This document shows positions 1-10,106 of a stretch of DNA of 64,000 bases, one piece after another. This DNA comes from Marinifilum sp. D714 (GTDB lineage: Bacteria > Bacteroidota > Bacteroidia > Bacteroidales > Marinifilaceae), in assembly GCF_030851345.1 (NCBI RefSeq), contig NZ_JALPNU010000007.1, forward strand, positions 62,001-126,000, written 5' to 3'. A program made the position numbers and the translations under genes. Under the pieces are notes generated by a model. The model saw only the letters and a program-made list of their open reading frames with translations. It was not told where the DNA came from and searched no databases. Each line of letters opens with the position of its first letter. The stretch's first letter is position 1.

Positions 1-690
1 CCACATAACGACAACACGCTACACCGTACTATTAACTTTCTTATCACAGTTCTTATTTGGTCAGAAGGTAAATACCATAACATCGACCTGAAAAAGATTA
101 AAAATCCAGTTAATAAATATCAGCCTGACGATGTGTTTTTGACAGATAAGGAAATACAAGTTCTGGAAAAATTCCAGTTTCCCCGTGAATCACTGGAAAG
201 AGCAAGAGATTTGTTCTTAATTGGGGTGTATTCTGGTCAAAGGTATTCGGATTATTCGATATTTGAGAAAGCTGATATACATGGAGACATGATTATAAAA
301 AAAGCTGAAAAAACCGAAAGTGAAAGTTTTATTCCATTACACCCAAAGTTAAAAGCGCTATTGGATAAATACGATTGGCAATTACCTAAGATCTCCAATC
401 AGAAATTTAATAAGAGAATTCAAGAGGCTTGCAAGCTTGCTGGTTTTGATGAAAAAATTAAGGAGATTATTTATAGCGGAACAAAAAAGGAGATTGTTTA
501 CAACCTTAAGTATAAAATGATTTCGAGCCATACGGCCAGACGTACTTTTATCACTCTTTCAAGTGAAAAAGGGATGCCAGATCATATCATCATGAAAATA
601 ACAGGAATCAAAGACCCAAAGACTTTGATAAAATACAAAAAGACTTCTCAAAAATCGGTTGTAGATTCCATGCAGAAATATTGGGGGTAA
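1..690 (+). CDS. Tyrosine site-specific recombinase, C-terminal part (5' end outside window)
   Basis: The frame is open to the first base of the window, so this is the 3' part of a longer gene; the GTG at 133 is internal. Visible are the end of an N-terminal SAM-like arm-binding region (residues about 1-45) and the catalytic domain: first Arg in SGQRYSDYS, the HTARRTF box (His-x-x-Arg) and the nucleophile Tyr in TLIKYKK near the end. The usual GH(S/T) histidine before the Tyr is replaced by GIKD. Such enzymes cut and rejoin DNA through a 3'-phosphotyrosine link and move islands or phages, or invert segments. It converges on hsdR, with a terminator hairpin between. Whether it mobilises this island or shuffles hsdS genes cannot be decided because its left neighbour is outside the window. 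Confidence 0.9.
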   Translation, partial: PHNDNTLHRTINFLITVLIWSEGKYHNIDLKKIKNPVNKYQPDDVFLTDKEIQVLEKFQFPRESLERARDLFLIGVYSGQRYSDYSIFEKADIHGDMIIKKAEKTESESFIPLHPKLKALLDKYDWQLPKISNQKFNKRIQEACKLAGFDEKIKEIIYSGTKKEIVYNLKYKMISSHTARRTFITLSSEKGMPDHIIMKITGIKDPKTLIKYKKTSQKSVVDSMQKYWG

Positions 691-696
691 ATATTG

Positions 697-741
697 AGAG
701 AGGTTCATTGTTAGGTTGTTAACCTGTAGGTGAACCTCTCT
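697..741. terminator. Bidirectional terminator between recombinase and hsdR
   Basis: An 11-bp perfect stem (AGAGAGGTTCA at 697-707, TGAACCTCTCT at 731-741) with a 23-nt loop that itself contains AGGTTGTTAACCT. It lies between two convergent genes and is followed by TTGTGTTTT, so it can serve both strands. Confidence 0.7.
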
Positions 742-792
742 TGTGTTTTAATCATGGCTATTCAATTATAGCTATGAATTATTTCAGTTAAT

Positions 793-3700
793 TTAAATTT
801 GTCCACCAACACCCTTGAACTTCTCAACAAAAGAAGCAATCTTTTGAAAAACACTCTGTTTTTTAGTTAAGTACTGTGGATTCAATGGACTCATTTTTGG
901 TAAAACTTCGTTGAGTTCAGTTCCATTTTCACTAGCATATTCATGTTTCAATGAAGTTGTAATGTAGCGTTTAGCTGCATCTTCATTAAGGTTTTCATCT
1001 GCAATTAGCTTGGAAACTTCATGTTTTTGCTTTTTTTGAGCAAAGCTAAAGAAAGCATCAATGATGGTTGCTTTATCTTGAATTTTATCAAGGTCAGTGC
1101 TATTGATAAAATCAACAAGTAGGCTTTCTTTTGCACGATTACCAACACTAGCACGGATGATGCGGCGAACCTCTTCAACTAGGGTTGCTTTGTCTTTGGT
1201 CTTTTTGTTGTGTTCAAAAATTAACTCAAGGATATAGTCTAGGTTTATCTCTTGAGATTTAAGAAGATCTATTTCAAAAACAACATCATCCCAGTCGATA
1301 CTTGACTCTTCGGATTCTTTTCCGCTCTTTTCACGACGAAGCCAGTCACGAATGTCATTATAGGTTGAACGATAGTCTTGAATTGTTCGTTCAGCTGGAA
1401 CCTCAACCTCTTGCATGGCTGCAATATCTTCATCAGTTACGTAATGAGTAGCTTTAAATTCCTCCACAGCTTTGGGATCTTCCAGATCAAGATTTTGGAT
1501 AGCTTTTAAGCTGATAAACTCATCGTAGTTTTGAAGAACATTTTCAACACGAAGATATTCACCAAATAGCTTGGAGAATTCTTTTTTGTCTTTTTCAGTG
1601 ACTATCTCATCAGGGTTGGGGAACTTATCATTTAACTCTTTTACTACATCAATATATCCACGACGAGCTTCTCCGGTTGCAATATCCGTAAATCCTTCCA
1701 AATACTCCTTGTAGCTCTTTTCAAGGACTACATTTTTGGTGCTACTATCTCCAAAAAGGGTAATTGCATCAATGGTAGATGTTTCCAAATCTCTAAATGT
1801 AACAATGTTACCAAAGGTTTTGGTGGCATCATATATACGATTAGTACGAGAATAAGCTTGCATTAAGCCATGATAGCGTAGGTTCTTATCAACAAAAAGA
1901 GTATTAAGAGTAGGTGCATCAAAACCAGTGAGGAACATGCCAACTACTATAAGAAGGTCAATATCCTTGCTCTTTACTCGTTTGGCAAGATCACGATAGT
2001 AGTTTTGGAATTCTTTACTATCTACTCCAAAGCTGGTTTTAAATATACTATTATAATCATTGATAGCAGCCGTTAAAAACTCCTTTGCGCTTGTATCCAT
2101 TGCAGAGGGTTCAAATGTTTCATCAATAATCTCACCTATGGCATTTTGCTCTTCGTTGGCCGCAAAAGAAAAGATAGTAGCAATCCTAAGAGGCTTATCA
2201 TCCCCATTTTGCAGCTTCTTTATTTCATCGTAGTAACATTTTGCAGCATCAACACTACTAACTGCAAACATTGCATTGAACCCTTTGTTGCTCCCATTTA
2301 ATCTATGGGTTTTTAGCTTAAAGTTCTGTAAGATGTATTGAGATATTTCATTAATGCGAGCAGGATGAAGTAAAGCTTTTTTATTTTCTGCCGCACTTAA
2401 CTTTTTCTCGTCTTGTTCTGTTTCAATAGCCTTAAATTGAGGACGAACATCATTGTAGTCTACCTTAAATTTAAGTACTTTCTCATCTCTAATTGCATCG
2501 GTAATCACATAAGAGTGTAGTTCTCGACCGAATACGCTAGCTGTCGTCTCTGAGCCTAAAGCATTTTCTGGAAAGATAGGAGTGCCAGTAAAACCAAATT
2601 GATAGTACTTCTTAAACTTCTTTTTAAGATTTTTTTGAGCCTCTCCAAATTGAGAGCGGTGAGCTTCATCAAAGATAAATACCACTTGCTTTTCAAAAAT
2701 AGGAAGACTGCTCTCATTTTTCATGAGATTGTTTAATTTCTGAATAGTGGTTACTATGATTTTATTGTCATCCTTATCAATGTTTCGTTTGAGACCTGCT
2801 GTACTTTCCGATCCATTAACACTATCCGGTGAGAATCGTTGATATTCTTTCATAGTTTGAAAATCGAGATCTTTACGATCTACCACAAAGAAGACCTTAT
2901 CGATAAACTCAAGTTCTGTGGCTAGTCGTGCAGCTTTGAAGCTTGTCAGAGTTTTTCCGGAACCAGTGGTGTGCCAGATATAACCTCCGCCTTCTGTGTT
3001 AGACCATTTTTTTGCTTGTGAAGAACTTGCAATTTTCCATAAAATACGTTCAGTAGCTGCAATTTGATAGGGCCGCATGATAAGGAGTGTGTCACTCACA
3101 TCAAAAACAGAATAAGAAAGAAGTACTTTTAAAAGGGTATGTTTTTGAAAAAAAGTAGCTGTAAAATCTTTAAGGTCTTTGATAAGGGAATTGTCAGATT
3201 TTGCCCAGTTCATAGTGAAATCAAAACTGTTTTTATTCCTTTTGACCGTATTGGCAAAATATCGACTATCAGTTCCATTTGAGATAACAAAAAGCTGTAG
3301 GTATTTAAAAAGCGAATTTTTACTATTAAAGCTCTCTTTGCTATATCGGTGTACTTGATTGAAAGCTTCACGAATGGCAACACCACGCTTTTTTAATTCA
3401 ACCTGTACTAATGGTAAGCCGTTTACTAGAATAGTAACATCATAACGATTTGCCTGACTGCCTTTTTGTTCGAATTGTGAAATTACCTGCACTTTATTTC
3501 GAGCGATATTCTTTTTATCTACCAAGTAGATGTTTTGGATATGCCCATCATCAAATACAAAATCGTAAATGTAGTCATCGTGTAGTTTTCTTGTTTTGTC
3601 AATGAGATTTTCACTTGGTTTGTCCAAATATTCATCAACAAAACGAAGCCATTCTACATCCGAAAACTCCATGTTGTTAAGTGTTTGCAACTGCACCCTA

Positions 3701-3900
3701 ACATTGGCAAGCATTGTTTCTTGGCTAGTAAGCTTGGGTAAGTACTCATAGCCTTGATTGCTTAAATCCTGTATAAGCTCCCTTTCAAGGTCTGCTTCTG
3801 TTTGATATGTGGCAGGAGCTTCGTGTGCTTCTGAGAACTTGATGTATTTATCAAGAACAATGAAGTTCTTTGTTTCTGCTATGGTTTTATAGGTTGTCAT
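793..3900 (-). CDS. hsdR: Type I restriction enzyme, motor/endonuclease subunit HsdR
   Basis: 1035 aa, normal for HsdR. The subunit translocates DNA with ATP and cuts distant from the recognition site. An N-terminal PD-(D/E)xK nuclease region (about 60-230; VQVELKKRG carries the ELK part) is followed by a superfamily-2 motor with Walker A HTTGSGKT, Walker B/box [12 protein letters not shown], motif III FTGTPIF and motif [12 protein letters not shown]. The C-terminal helical region binds the methylase core. It is the last gene of a minus-strand hsdM-hsdS-hsdR operon, 22 bp after hsdS. All motifs are intact, so the system looks active. Confidence 0.97.
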   Translation of the reverse strand: MTTYKTIAETKNFIVLDKYIKFSEAHEAPATYQTEADLERELIQDLSNQGYEYLPKLTSQETMLANVRVQLQTLNNMEFSDVEWLRFVDEYLDKPSENLIDKTRKLHDDYIYDFVFDDGHIQNIYLVDKKNIARNKVQVISQFEQKGSQANRYDVTILVNGLPLVQVELKKRGVAIREAFNQVHRYSKESFNSKNSLFKYLQLFVISNGTDSRYFANTVKRNKNSFDFTMNWAKSDNSLIKDLKDFTATFFQKHTLLKVLLSYSVFDVSDTLLIMRPYQIAATERILWKIASSSQAKKWSNTEGGGYIWHTTGSGKTLTSFKAARLATELEFIDKVFFVVDRKDLDFQTMKEYQRFSPDSVNGSESTAGLKRNIDKDDNKIIVTTIQKLNNLMKNESSLPIFEKQVVFIFDEAHRSQFGEAQKNLKKKFKKYYQFGFTGTPIFPENALGSETTASVFGRELHSYVITDAIRDEKVLKFKVDYNDVRPQFKAIETEQDEKKLSAAENKKALLHPARINEISQYILQNFKLKTHRLNGSNKGFNAMFAVSSVDAAKCYYDEIKKLQNGDDKPLRIATIFSFAANEEQNAIGEIIDETFEPSAMDTSAKEFLTAAINDYNSIFKTSFGVDSKEFQNYYRDLAKRVKSKDIDLLIVVGMFLTGFDAPTLNTLFVDKNLRYHGLMQAYSRTNRIYDATKTFGNIVTFRDLETSTIDAITLFGDSSTKNVVLEKSYKEYLEGFTDIATGEARRGYIDVVKELNDKFPNPDEIVTEKDKKEFSKLFGEYLRVENVLQNYDEFISLKAIQNLDLEDPKAVEEFKATHYVTDEDIAAMQEVEVPAERTIQDYRSTYNDIRDWLRREKSGKESEESSIDWDDVVFEIDLLKSQEINLDYILELIFEHNKKTKDKATLVEEVRRIIRASVGNRAKESLLVDFINSTDLDKIQDKATIIDAFFSFAQKKQKHEVSKLIADENLNEDAAKRYITTSLKHEYASENGTELNEVLPKMSPLNPQYLTKKQSVFQKIASFVEKFKGVGGQI

Positions 3901-3922
3901 TTTTGTGCTTCGTAATTTTTAA

Positions 3923-5128
3923 TCATTTTTGGGAGAAGGTTAGCAATTTATCTCGGTAGTATTCATATTGCTTTTTTCTTAATTCGATCTCTTTTGGTAA
4001 ACCTTCACTTATTGAAGAAGTGAGGGTGTCGAATTTATTGAGAATGGAGATTATGTATTCTTGTTCTTTTAATGGTGGGATAGGGATTTTAAAATCTTTA
4101 ACTTTTGCATCTGAAATTGCTGGGTATGCTGAACCACTCTGATTTTCTTCAAGGTATATTTTAAACTCTGAAGAGGAAACCCAATAGAAAATCCATTTAG
4201 GTAATACTTCGGTAGATTTAGCTCGCAAAACACAGTAACCAGTACTTGCCACATCTCCAGAGTATTCTTTTGGGATTAGGCAATAACGCATCTGAGTAGG
4301 TCGAGTTGTTGCAAAAATAACATCATCTTTTTGTACAAGTTTTTTTGCTCTACTCGGCGCATTATTTCGTGTTATTTCAATTGTTTCAGTAATTGAGTTG
4401 TTAATACGACTTACAGATGATAAATCAATATAATGATAATATTCATCTGTTCCATTCCATTTAATATTTTTTGTTCGTTGTACCACTTCCCCCAAAGTCT
4501 TCCACTCCACTTTGTTCTCTTCAAAACTCAATAGTTTATCACGATAATAGCTATACTGTTTTTTACGAGCTGTTAGCTCCGCTGTTAGCTCCGCTGTTAG
4601 CTTTGTAAAGGTGTCTAAAATTCGAATAATCTCTTTTTGTACTTCCAAGGGGGGAATTGGGATGGGGAATTTTTTAAAACCATGCATGTCTACGCCTGCA
4701 AAATTACCGACAGTTGTATTGTTTTTACACCATTCATCTAGTATAAAGCAGTAATAATATAGAAACTTTGGCATCAACACTTCTTTATACTCCTTTTTCA
4801 AACTGAGATTCGTAAACCTCTGATTTGATAAATATGGGACTGTAATTAAAGCGTGTTCTCCAATTGTAGCTGAGGTTGCTATAATAATAGAATTAGCAGG
4901 GAAATACTTACCTCCTTTTATAGCAGATTCAGATACGTGTTGAATGGAATCTGAAAGAACTCTTCCATTTGTACGTAAATCTTCCATACGAAACCAAGGA
5001 ACAGTACCATCTAACCAAAACTCTTTGTTTTTCTTTGATGGAGTATAACCATTCTTAACATGAAAAAGTTCATCTATTGTCTTCCACTCAACCTCAACTC
5101 CCTGTAACAATTTATCTATATAACTCAT
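3923..5128 (-). CDS. hsdS: Type I restriction-modification specificity subunit HsdS
   Basis: 401 aa with two target-recognition domains (about 10-165 and 205-365), each followed by a coiled-coil conserved region ([14 protein letters not shown] and [14 protein letters not shown]; both end in a RKKQY-YYRDKLL motif). HsdS chooses the bipartite DNA target for both methylation and cleavage. The central spacer helix holds tandem TAEL tetrapeptides ([11 protein letters not shown]), as in EcoR124I-type enzymes, where the repeat number sets the spacing between the two half-sites. The start overlaps the hsdM stop by 4 bp, giving translational coupling. The second recognition domain sits in a region of rather AT-rich sequence, usual for domains exchanged horizontally. 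Confidence 0.96.
   Translation of the reverse strand: MSYIDKLLQGVEVEWKTIDELFHVKNGYTPSKKNKEFWLDGTVPWFRMEDLRTNGRVLSDSIQHVSESAIKGGKYFPANSIIIATSATIGEHALITVPYLSNQRFTNLSLKKEYKEVLMPKFLYYYCFILDEWCKNNTTVGNFAGVDMHGFKKFPIPIPPLEVQKEIIRILDTFTKLTAELTAELTARKKQYSYYRDKLLSFEENKVEWKTLGEVVQRTKNIKWNGTDEYYHYIDLSSVSRINNSITETIEITRNNAPSRAKKLVQKDDVIFATTRPTQMRYCLIPKEYSGDVASTGYCVLRAKSTEVLPKWIFYWVSSSEFKIYLEENQSGSAYPAISDAKVKDFKIPIPPLKEQEYIISILNKFDTLTSSISEGLPKEIELRKKQYEYYRDKLLTFSQK
4569..4604. repeat. 12-bp tandem repeats coding TAEL in hsdS
   Basis: Three adjacent 12-bp units GCTGTTAGCTCC / GCTGTTAGCTCC / GCTGTTAGCTTT (plus-strand reading) encode the Thr-Ala-Glu-Leu repeats between the two HsdS recognition domains. Unequal exchange here would add or remove four residues and change the spacer length of the target sequence without breaking the frame. 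Confidence 0.9.
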
Positions 5129-6672
5129 GCCTCAATCTCCTTTATTATTACATCAATATTAGCACGAAGAGCATCTATCTTTTCTACCGTTTTTGAAATT
5201 TCCTGATTCAACTCAATAATATCAATCTTCTCACGAGTATCCTTTGCTTCCACATAGGAACTGACTGAAAGATTATAATCATTTTCAGCAATTTTGTTAT
5301 TGTCTATCGATGCTGCCACATACTCCACGTTCCCCTTACTATCGAACATCTTCATGATTTCTTCGATATGTTCATCGGTTAGAATGTTGTTATTGGTCTC
5401 TTTTTTAAAGAAACCTTCTCCACTAGCATCAATAAACTGGGTTGTGTTTTCTTTTTTACTTTTTGAAAGAACAAGGATGTTTACCGCTATAGAAGTACCA
5501 AAGAAAAGATTTGGCGCTAAGGAGATAACAGTTTCTACAAAGTTATTATCTACAAGATATTTTCTAATCTTCTGTTCTGCACCACTACGATAAAAGATGC
5601 CGGGGAAACACACAATGGCTGCACGACCTTTGCTTGAAAGATAACTAAGAGCATGAAGAACAAAGGCAAAGTCTGCTTTAGATTTAGGGGCTAGGACTCC
5701 AGCAGGTGCAAAGCGATCATCATTAATGAGTGTTGGATCATCACTGCCAATCCATTTTACTGAGTAGGGTGGATTAGAGACGATTGCATCAAAGGGTTTA
5801 TCATCTCTTAATTGAGGATCTGTCAATGTATTTCCAAGCTGAATATTAAACTTGTCGTAATTTATGTTGTGTAGAAACATGTTCATGCGAGCAAGGTTGT
5901 AGGTGGTATGATTTATCTCTTGGCCAAAAAAACCATCTTCAATAATATGGGCATCAAAGTGCTTTTTCGCTTGTAATAGCAGAGAACCGGAACCAGCAGC
6001 AGGGTCGTAAATTTTATTTACAGTTTCCTGTTTGTGCATTGCCAGCTGTGCAATCAACTTTGATACATTTTGTGGAGTGAAAAACTCGCCTCCTGACTTT
6101 CCAGCATTGGCAGCATAATTAGAGATCAAAAATTCATACGCATCACCAAAAAGATCGATATGATTGTCTTCAAAATTACCAAAGCCTAGTCCAGCTACAC
6201 CCTTAATTACAGCAGTTAAACGACTGTTTTTGTCTTCAACAGTATTGCCAAGTCGATTACTGGTAGTGTCAAAGTCGGCAAAAAGTCCTTTAATATCTTC
6301 TTCTGAAGGATAGCCATTTGCAGAGCTTTCAATAGCTGAAAAGATAGCAGCTAAATCAGTATTAAGGTTAGTGTTGGTGCTGGCATTTTTTGCAATGTTT
6401 GAAAAAAGCTGACTAGGATAGATGAAGTATCCTTTCGTTTTAATGGCATCTTCTTTAATCTCAGGCGTTATAACTTCATCAGAGAGGCTGGCATAATTAA
6501 CGCTCTCATCTCCACCCTCAATATAGTTGGTGAAATTCTCACTAATAAATCGATAGAAAAGAGTTCCTAATACAAATTGTTTGAAATCCCATCCATCAAC
6601 AGAGCCACGAACATCATTAGCTATTTTCCATATTTGAGCTTGTAGTTCGGCTCTTTGTGCTGTACTTGTCAT
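5125..6672 (-). CDS. hsdM: Type I restriction-modification DNA methyltransferase HsdM
   Basis: 515 aa, typical of HsdM. An N-terminal helical domain (about 10-150; [20 protein letters not shown]) is followed by the SAM-dependent N6-adenine methyltransferase: motif X/I region [14 protein letters not shown] and [11 protein letters not shown], and catalytic motif IV SNPPYS. The product methylates adenine in the target chosen by HsdS and protects the host. It is first in the operon. The 150-bp gap upstream (6673-6823) separates it from the two-gene module at 6.8-8.4 kb, so it probably has its own promoter there, though I could not define one. Confidence 0.97.
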   Translation of the reverse strand: MTSTAQRAELQAQIWKIANDVRGSVDGWDFKQFVLGTLFYRFISENFTNYIEGGDESVNYASLSDEVITPEIKEDAIKTKGYFIYPSQLFSNIAKNASTNTNLNTDLAAIFSAIESSANGYPSEEDIKGLFADFDTTSNRLGNTVEDKNSRLTAVIKGVAGLGFGNFEDNHIDLFGDAYEFLISNYAANAGKSGGEFFTPQNVSKLIAQLAMHKQETVNKIYDPAAGSGSLLLQAKKHFDAHIIEDGFFGQEINHTTYNLARMNMFLHNINYDKFNIQLGNTLTDPQLRDDKPFDAIVSNPPYSVKWIGSDDPTLINDDRFAPAGVLAPKSKADFAFVLHALSYLSSKGRAAIVCFPGIFYRSGAEQKIRKYLVDNNFVETVISLAPNLFFGTSIAVNILVLSKSKKENTTQFIDASGEGFFKKETNNNILTDEHIEEIMKMFDSKGNVEYVAASIDNNKIAENDYNLSVSSYVEAKDTREKIDIIELNQEISKTVEKIDALRANIDVIIKEIEA

Positions 6673-6823
6673 TATTGTGTTTTTATATCGTTGTTTCTAA
6701 ATGCTTGATTTTATTTTGATTCCTGTGTGGGATTCATTTATGCTTTCCTATGTTATGTATTCAGATGGTAAATCTGAATTGCATCTGCTAAATGTATTGA
6801 AATATCATAAGTGTTGGTGATAA

Positions 6824-7915
6824 TTATTTTTTCAACACTTCAAATAATTCTAATTCCTTAATTGATAATTGTGTTTTTCCTTGCTTAGCTTTTCCTTTGA
6901 TTCTAACTGCCCATTCGTGTTTATGGGCTTCTATTGCTTCAATATATTCCTCAGTGTCCAAAATAACTTTAATTGTTTCCTGTGTATTTGCTATCTCTGC
7001 AACAATCAATACTTCATTGTTTGATGAATGACGAGGAGATATAGAGGACAATCTTTTAATGTAACCTGTTGCTTCTAAGGAAACCAACTCTAATAATAGG
7101 TTTTTGATTTCTTTTAGATACCGATTAAAATATGATATTCTGTTTTGTACCTTAGTTGTTTCTATTCTTCTAAACTTTTCTACAGATGAAAGCTGTAATT
7201 CAATATTATTAATAGAAGTTTTGCTATATAAGTCTTTAATAGAATAAAATAATTCATAATTAAGAAGTTCTGAAATATCCTGAATGTAATTCTCATTTAT
7301 TTCTACTAGAGTTGTAGTATTGAAAATTTCTTCTTTAACAAATTCAAAAACGTCAAATAACTTATTATTTATGCTATTTGTATCTATAACAGATACAGTA
7401 GAATATATTTCGCTATTTGGAATTGATAGCTTAGTAACATAACTACCTTTTTCTGTTTGTAAAGCCTTGCAACGATTTAGATAACTGTTAACTTCAAATT
7501 TAGCTGTTCCAAATATAGGTTTATTTGTAGTTTTAAATGTTACAGCTTGTGATAACACTTTCTTAAACCCCTCTAATGATTCTATATGCTTTTGAAATGG
7601 AATAGTTCCATCTAATGTTTCTGCATCAAAAATCCGATATTTTAGAATTGAATCATCCTTGGAGAATAAAATGCTTAAATCATCTGCATTTGAGTCTAAG
7701 GATAAAATATTAGATAGCTCTTTTATAAGATTATTAATATAGTAATCGAAACCTGTCTTTTCTTTTAAGTATTTTGGTATTTCAATTTCAAAATCAACAG
7801 GAAGATTTAATTGTTCAGGTGGTGAGAAATAATTAAATAGATTTCCTGTTCTAACGAATTTCCACCCTCTAGAAATAAGAAAATCTATTATTAATTCTTC
7901 TTTATATTTACTCAT
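6824..7915 (-). CDS. Uncharacterised partner of a DUF4365-like protein
   Basis: 363 aa, no signal peptide or membrane segment. I do not recognise a characterised family. The N-terminus (YKEELIIDFLISRGWKFV, then FNYFSPP and LPVDFEIEIPKYL) reads as a compact alpha/beta domain, the middle as a beta-rich region, and residues about 250-290 as a helical segment. Its ATG overlaps the stop of the upstream DUF4365-like gene (TAATG), so the two are translationally coupled and their products probably act together. Position next to a type I restriction system and on mobile DNA suggests a defence or antidefence role; that is inference from context only. Confidence 0.75.
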   Translation of the reverse strand: MSKYKEELIIDFLISRGWKFVRTGNLFNYFSPPEQLNLPVDFEIEIPKYLKEKTGFDYYINNLIKELSNILSLDSNADDLSILFSKDDSILKYRIFDAETLDGTIPFQKHIESLEGFKKVLSQAVTFKTTNKPIFGTAKFEVNSYLNRCKALQTEKGSYVTKLSIPNSEIYSTVSVIDTNSINNKLFDVFEFVKEEIFNTTTLVEINENYIQDISELLNYELFYSIKDLYSKTSINNIELQLSSVEKFRRIETTKVQNRISYFNRYLKEIKNLLLELVSLEATGYIKRLSSISPRHSSNNEVLIVAEIANTQETIKVILDTEEYIEAIEAHKHEWAVRIKGKAKQGKTQLSIKELELFEVLKK

Positions 7916-8439
7916 TATTCAAGTGCTGCAAATTGGTTAGTATAAAAGTTTAAATCAATTCTATTAGTTTTGGGAATATCAATATTTACGGTTGTTTTAT
8001 TCATTGAATGGGTTTGACCTGTAGGTATTTGATACCAAAATGCGCATTTACGAATCATTAATTGTTCTGGAGTTAATTGAATCCACTCATCTTCATTTTC
8101 TGGCATTATAAAAACTGCGAGAATAAGAGGGATGAATGCTCCTGTTTCATTTGCTCTATCAATTAGATCATTATAATTCTTAACTTCTAAGCTGTATTTA
8201 ATAATATTTTTTGATGTGTCGTTAAGATAGTTAATATACTTTTCTGAAACAGCCTTAACTTGTATGTCTACGGCTTTTCCTGTTGTTAGATAACGTCTTC
8301 GATTATGACATAACTTAGCTTTTCTAATAGATAAATCTGTACCATAATCTCGATGAATAGAATTAAAGAATCCGCTTCTATTTGCAATTACTTCTAGGTA
8401 ATCTTTTGAAAGCTCTTCCATTATGTCTGTCTTTGTCAT
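7915..8439 (-). CDS. DUF4365-like protein, probable PD-(D/E)xK-fold nuclease
   Basis: 174 aa. The pattern LSKDYLEVIANRSGFF, DYGTDLSI, then AVDIQVKAVS matches the DUF4365 layout as I know it: a helix, an acidic YG-x-D-hydrophobic strand and a D/x-Q-x-K strand. That corresponds to the D...QxK active site of the restriction-endonuclease-like fold (Asp in YGTD, Gln-Val-Lys in IQVK). Members occur in many defence-associated loci. The gene starts a two-gene minus-strand unit and its stop overlaps the start of the 363-aa partner. Catalytic activity is inferred, not shown. Confidence 0.7.
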   Translation of the reverse strand: MTKTDIMEELSKDYLEVIANRSGFFNSIHRDYGTDLSIRKAKLCHNRRRYLTTGKAVDIQVKAVSEKYINYLNDTSKNIIKYSLEVKNYNDLIDRANETGAFIPLILAVFIMPENEDEWIQLTPEQLMIRKCAFWYQIPTGQTHSMNKTTVNIDIPKTNRIDLNFYTNQFAALE

Positions 8440-8717
8440 ATTAAATTTTCTTCTATTGTTATGACCATTGTTGCTAATATTATATAGGCGTAACTGATTG
8501 ATATTGTTTTCCTAAGGCAGTAGCTTGATTACGTTTATGTATCCAATTAATGTATGTAAACGTAATAAAATTATGAATAGAAATTACTTATAATTATCAA
8601 TCAATAAATAAAAGGTTAGGCTATAATTTAATTTAGAATAAATTTAGATAATGCACAATGTATTACTCTCTGATTTATAATTCGAAACACTAAAAAAATG
8701 AAGAGCTAAAATAATTA

Positions 8718-8993
8718 CTACTCCTTATTTGGATAATTCAAATTAATATTTGCCGTTCCCCCACGCTTGAGCGGTTGTCGTAAGTGAACTCTTATTCTTT
8801 TTCGTTTAAGAGGTTTCATATTCTGAGCTTGTTCCAGTTTTAACTCAGCTTCTTTTTTCTTGTTTTCCCAGTAATTTACAATCTCCTGTTTTGCATCCTC
8901 AAAGGTTTCTGCTTTGTCAAGCTCTTTATAAGCACTTGTATTCTCTTTTGTAAGTTCTACTGCTAACAAGTCTTCATATAGTAGTGCATACAT
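8718..8993 (-). CDS. Small basic hypothetical protein
   Basis: 91 aa. The first two thirds are acidic to mixed helix with a predicted coiled coil (ETFEDAKQEIVNYWENKKK); the C-terminal third is strongly basic (PLKRKRIRVHLRQPLKRGG), suggesting nucleic-acid binding. Not recognised. It lies 116 bp downstream of the serine recombinase on the same strand and is probably the last gene of the mobile element on this side. Confidence 0.55.
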   Translation of the reverse strand: MYALLYEDLLAVELTKENTSAYKELDKAETFEDAKQEIVNYWENKKKEAELKLEQAQNMKPLKRKRIRVHLRQPLKRGGTANINLNYPNKE

Positions 8994-9109
8994 ATCTTTG
9001 TGTTTTTTTATTAATTGTCTATTGAAAAAGGTTAGGTTGCGTAGCTGCGCAAATTAACCAAATACTTTTTAATATTGTGGTAGGTGAGTATAAAACCATT
9101 TTAGCATTT

Positions 9110-9718
9110 TTATTCAAAATATTCTTTCCTAACTCTCTTTACCGTACTACGACCTACACCAGTAGCAGCAACGGTTTTATTGATGCTCATTTTTGCTTCC
9201 AAACAAGCAGCAACATTTGGGTATTTGGCAACCAGAGAAATAGAATCTTTGTTTTTAGAACCTTTTACTCTGCCTTTGTAAACACCTCTTTGTTTTGCTT
9301 GGGCAATTCCTTCTTTTTGGCGCTCTTTAATTCGATCATATTCCATTTGTGCTACTTGTGCCAGTACGGTTGTTATTAAATCAAAAGTTTGATTGCTTTT
9401 CTCATCAATCAGACTTTTTAATCCAAGGCTGTGAACAGTAACACAAACCTTATTTTCCTTCATAAATTTTAAAACCGCCAAAACGTCAATAATATCTCTT
9501 CCTAGTCGATCAACTTCCAAAATAATTAAATCAGAAATCAATCCCTCTTTTACGGCCTGAATTATCTTTTTTCCTTCTGGTCGATCTGCAAAAGCAACTT
9601 TACCGGAAATTTTATCAATAAAGGTTTCGCCTTCATATTTTCCCAAGCCGCCAATTTGTCGGGCTTCGTTTTGTTCTGTTGTCGAAACTCTAGTGTATTT
9701 ATAAATTTTCTTATTCAT
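9110..9718 (-). CDS. Serine recombinase of the resolvase/invertase family
   Basis: 202 aa, the size of small serine recombinases. The N-terminal catalytic domain begins YTRVSTTEQN, whose Ser is the nucleophile; the LEVDRLGRD motif carries the conserved arginines. The E helix (about 100-140) leads to a C-terminal helix-turn-helix (NKTVAATGVGRSTVKRVRKE). These enzymes resolve dimers, invert segments or, in some filamentous phages, integrate the genome. It is transcribed away from a 180-bp non-coding stretch rich in inverted repeats that could hold its crossover site. Its place at the left end of the virus-like region makes it the best candidate integrase or resolvase of that element. Confidence 0.92.
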   Translation of the reverse strand: MNKKIYKYTRVSTTEQNEARQIGGLGKYEGETFIDKISGKVAFADRPEGKKIIQAVKEGLISDLIILEVDRLGRDIIDVLAVLKFMKENKVCVTVHSLGLKSLIDEKSNQTFDLITTVLAQVAQMEYDRIKERQKEGIAQAKQRGVYKGRVKGSKNKDSISLVAKYPNVAACLEAKMSINKTVAATGVGRSTVKRVRKEYFE

Positions 9719-9756
9719 GCAAAAAAATCCGTTTTTCTGGGTTTATTTTTAAAGTG

Positions 9757-9869
9757 GGTTCAAAAGCTGGGGATTCGACCTAAAAAACTTCGGTTTTTAC
9801 CCTTCTTTTTGGGTTCGGGTTCAGGTGTACCCTATTTTGAACCTGCTTGTCCGAGGGTTCGACTCCCTC
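9757..9869. promoter_or_regulatory. Inverted-repeat region, possible recombination (att/res) site
   Basis: Between the recombinase and the next operon lie: the inverted repeat GGTTCAAAA (9757-9765) / TTTTGAACC (9835-9843); a hairpin AAAAAC-TTCG-GTTTTT (9783-9798) that may terminate the rep operon on the minus strand; GGGATTCGA (9770-9778), which recurs in the same orientation inside the tRNA-Ser gene at 27766-27774; and GAGGG-TTCGACT-CCCTC (9853-9869), a perfect tRNA T-arm shape without the rest of a tRNA. I see no gene here. A role as recombinase site is inference. Confidence 0.35.
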
Positions 9870-9899
9870 ATGAAAATAGTATGTTAAATTTTCTGTATT

Positions 9900-10106
9900 C
9901 TATTTTGAATCCATTAGTTTTTTCCATTTTTCAGAAGCAATGATTTCTTTATAGATGAATTCAACTTGCTCTTTAAAAAGTAACTTTCCTTTGGTCAGTT
10001 CTAAAAATTCAGGAGCAAGACAATCTTTCATGTAACGATACAGTGTTGATCTGCTAACTTTCATTTTTACGGCAAACTCTTTTCTAGTCATTGTATAAAA
10101 TTCCAT
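9900..10106 (-). CDS. Small helix-turn-helix protein
   Basis: 68 aa from the ATG at 10106; a longer frame to 10148 exists but would run far into the zinc-ribbon gene upstream, and an ATG at 10091 is also possible. The sequence TRKEFAVKMKVSRSTLYRYM is a clear helix-turn-helix, followed by a short helix and a basic end. It is the last of six small minus-strand genes grouped around the replication initiator. It may be an accessory replication or transcription factor of the element. Confidence 0.6.
   Translation of the reverse strand: MEFYTMTRKEFAVKMKVSRSTLYRYMKDCLAPEFLELTKGKLLFKEQVEFIYKEIIASEKWKKLMDSK

Noticed and set aside
8440-8717. Possible gene between the DUF4365-like and 91-aa genes
   Set aside because: AT-rich, no frame of useful length on either strand, no hairpin of note.
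9853-9869. tRNA T-arm-like hairpin suggesting a tRNA gene
   Set aside because: Only the T arm is present; no matching acceptor, D or anticodon arms upstream. Kept only as a possible attachment-site remnant.
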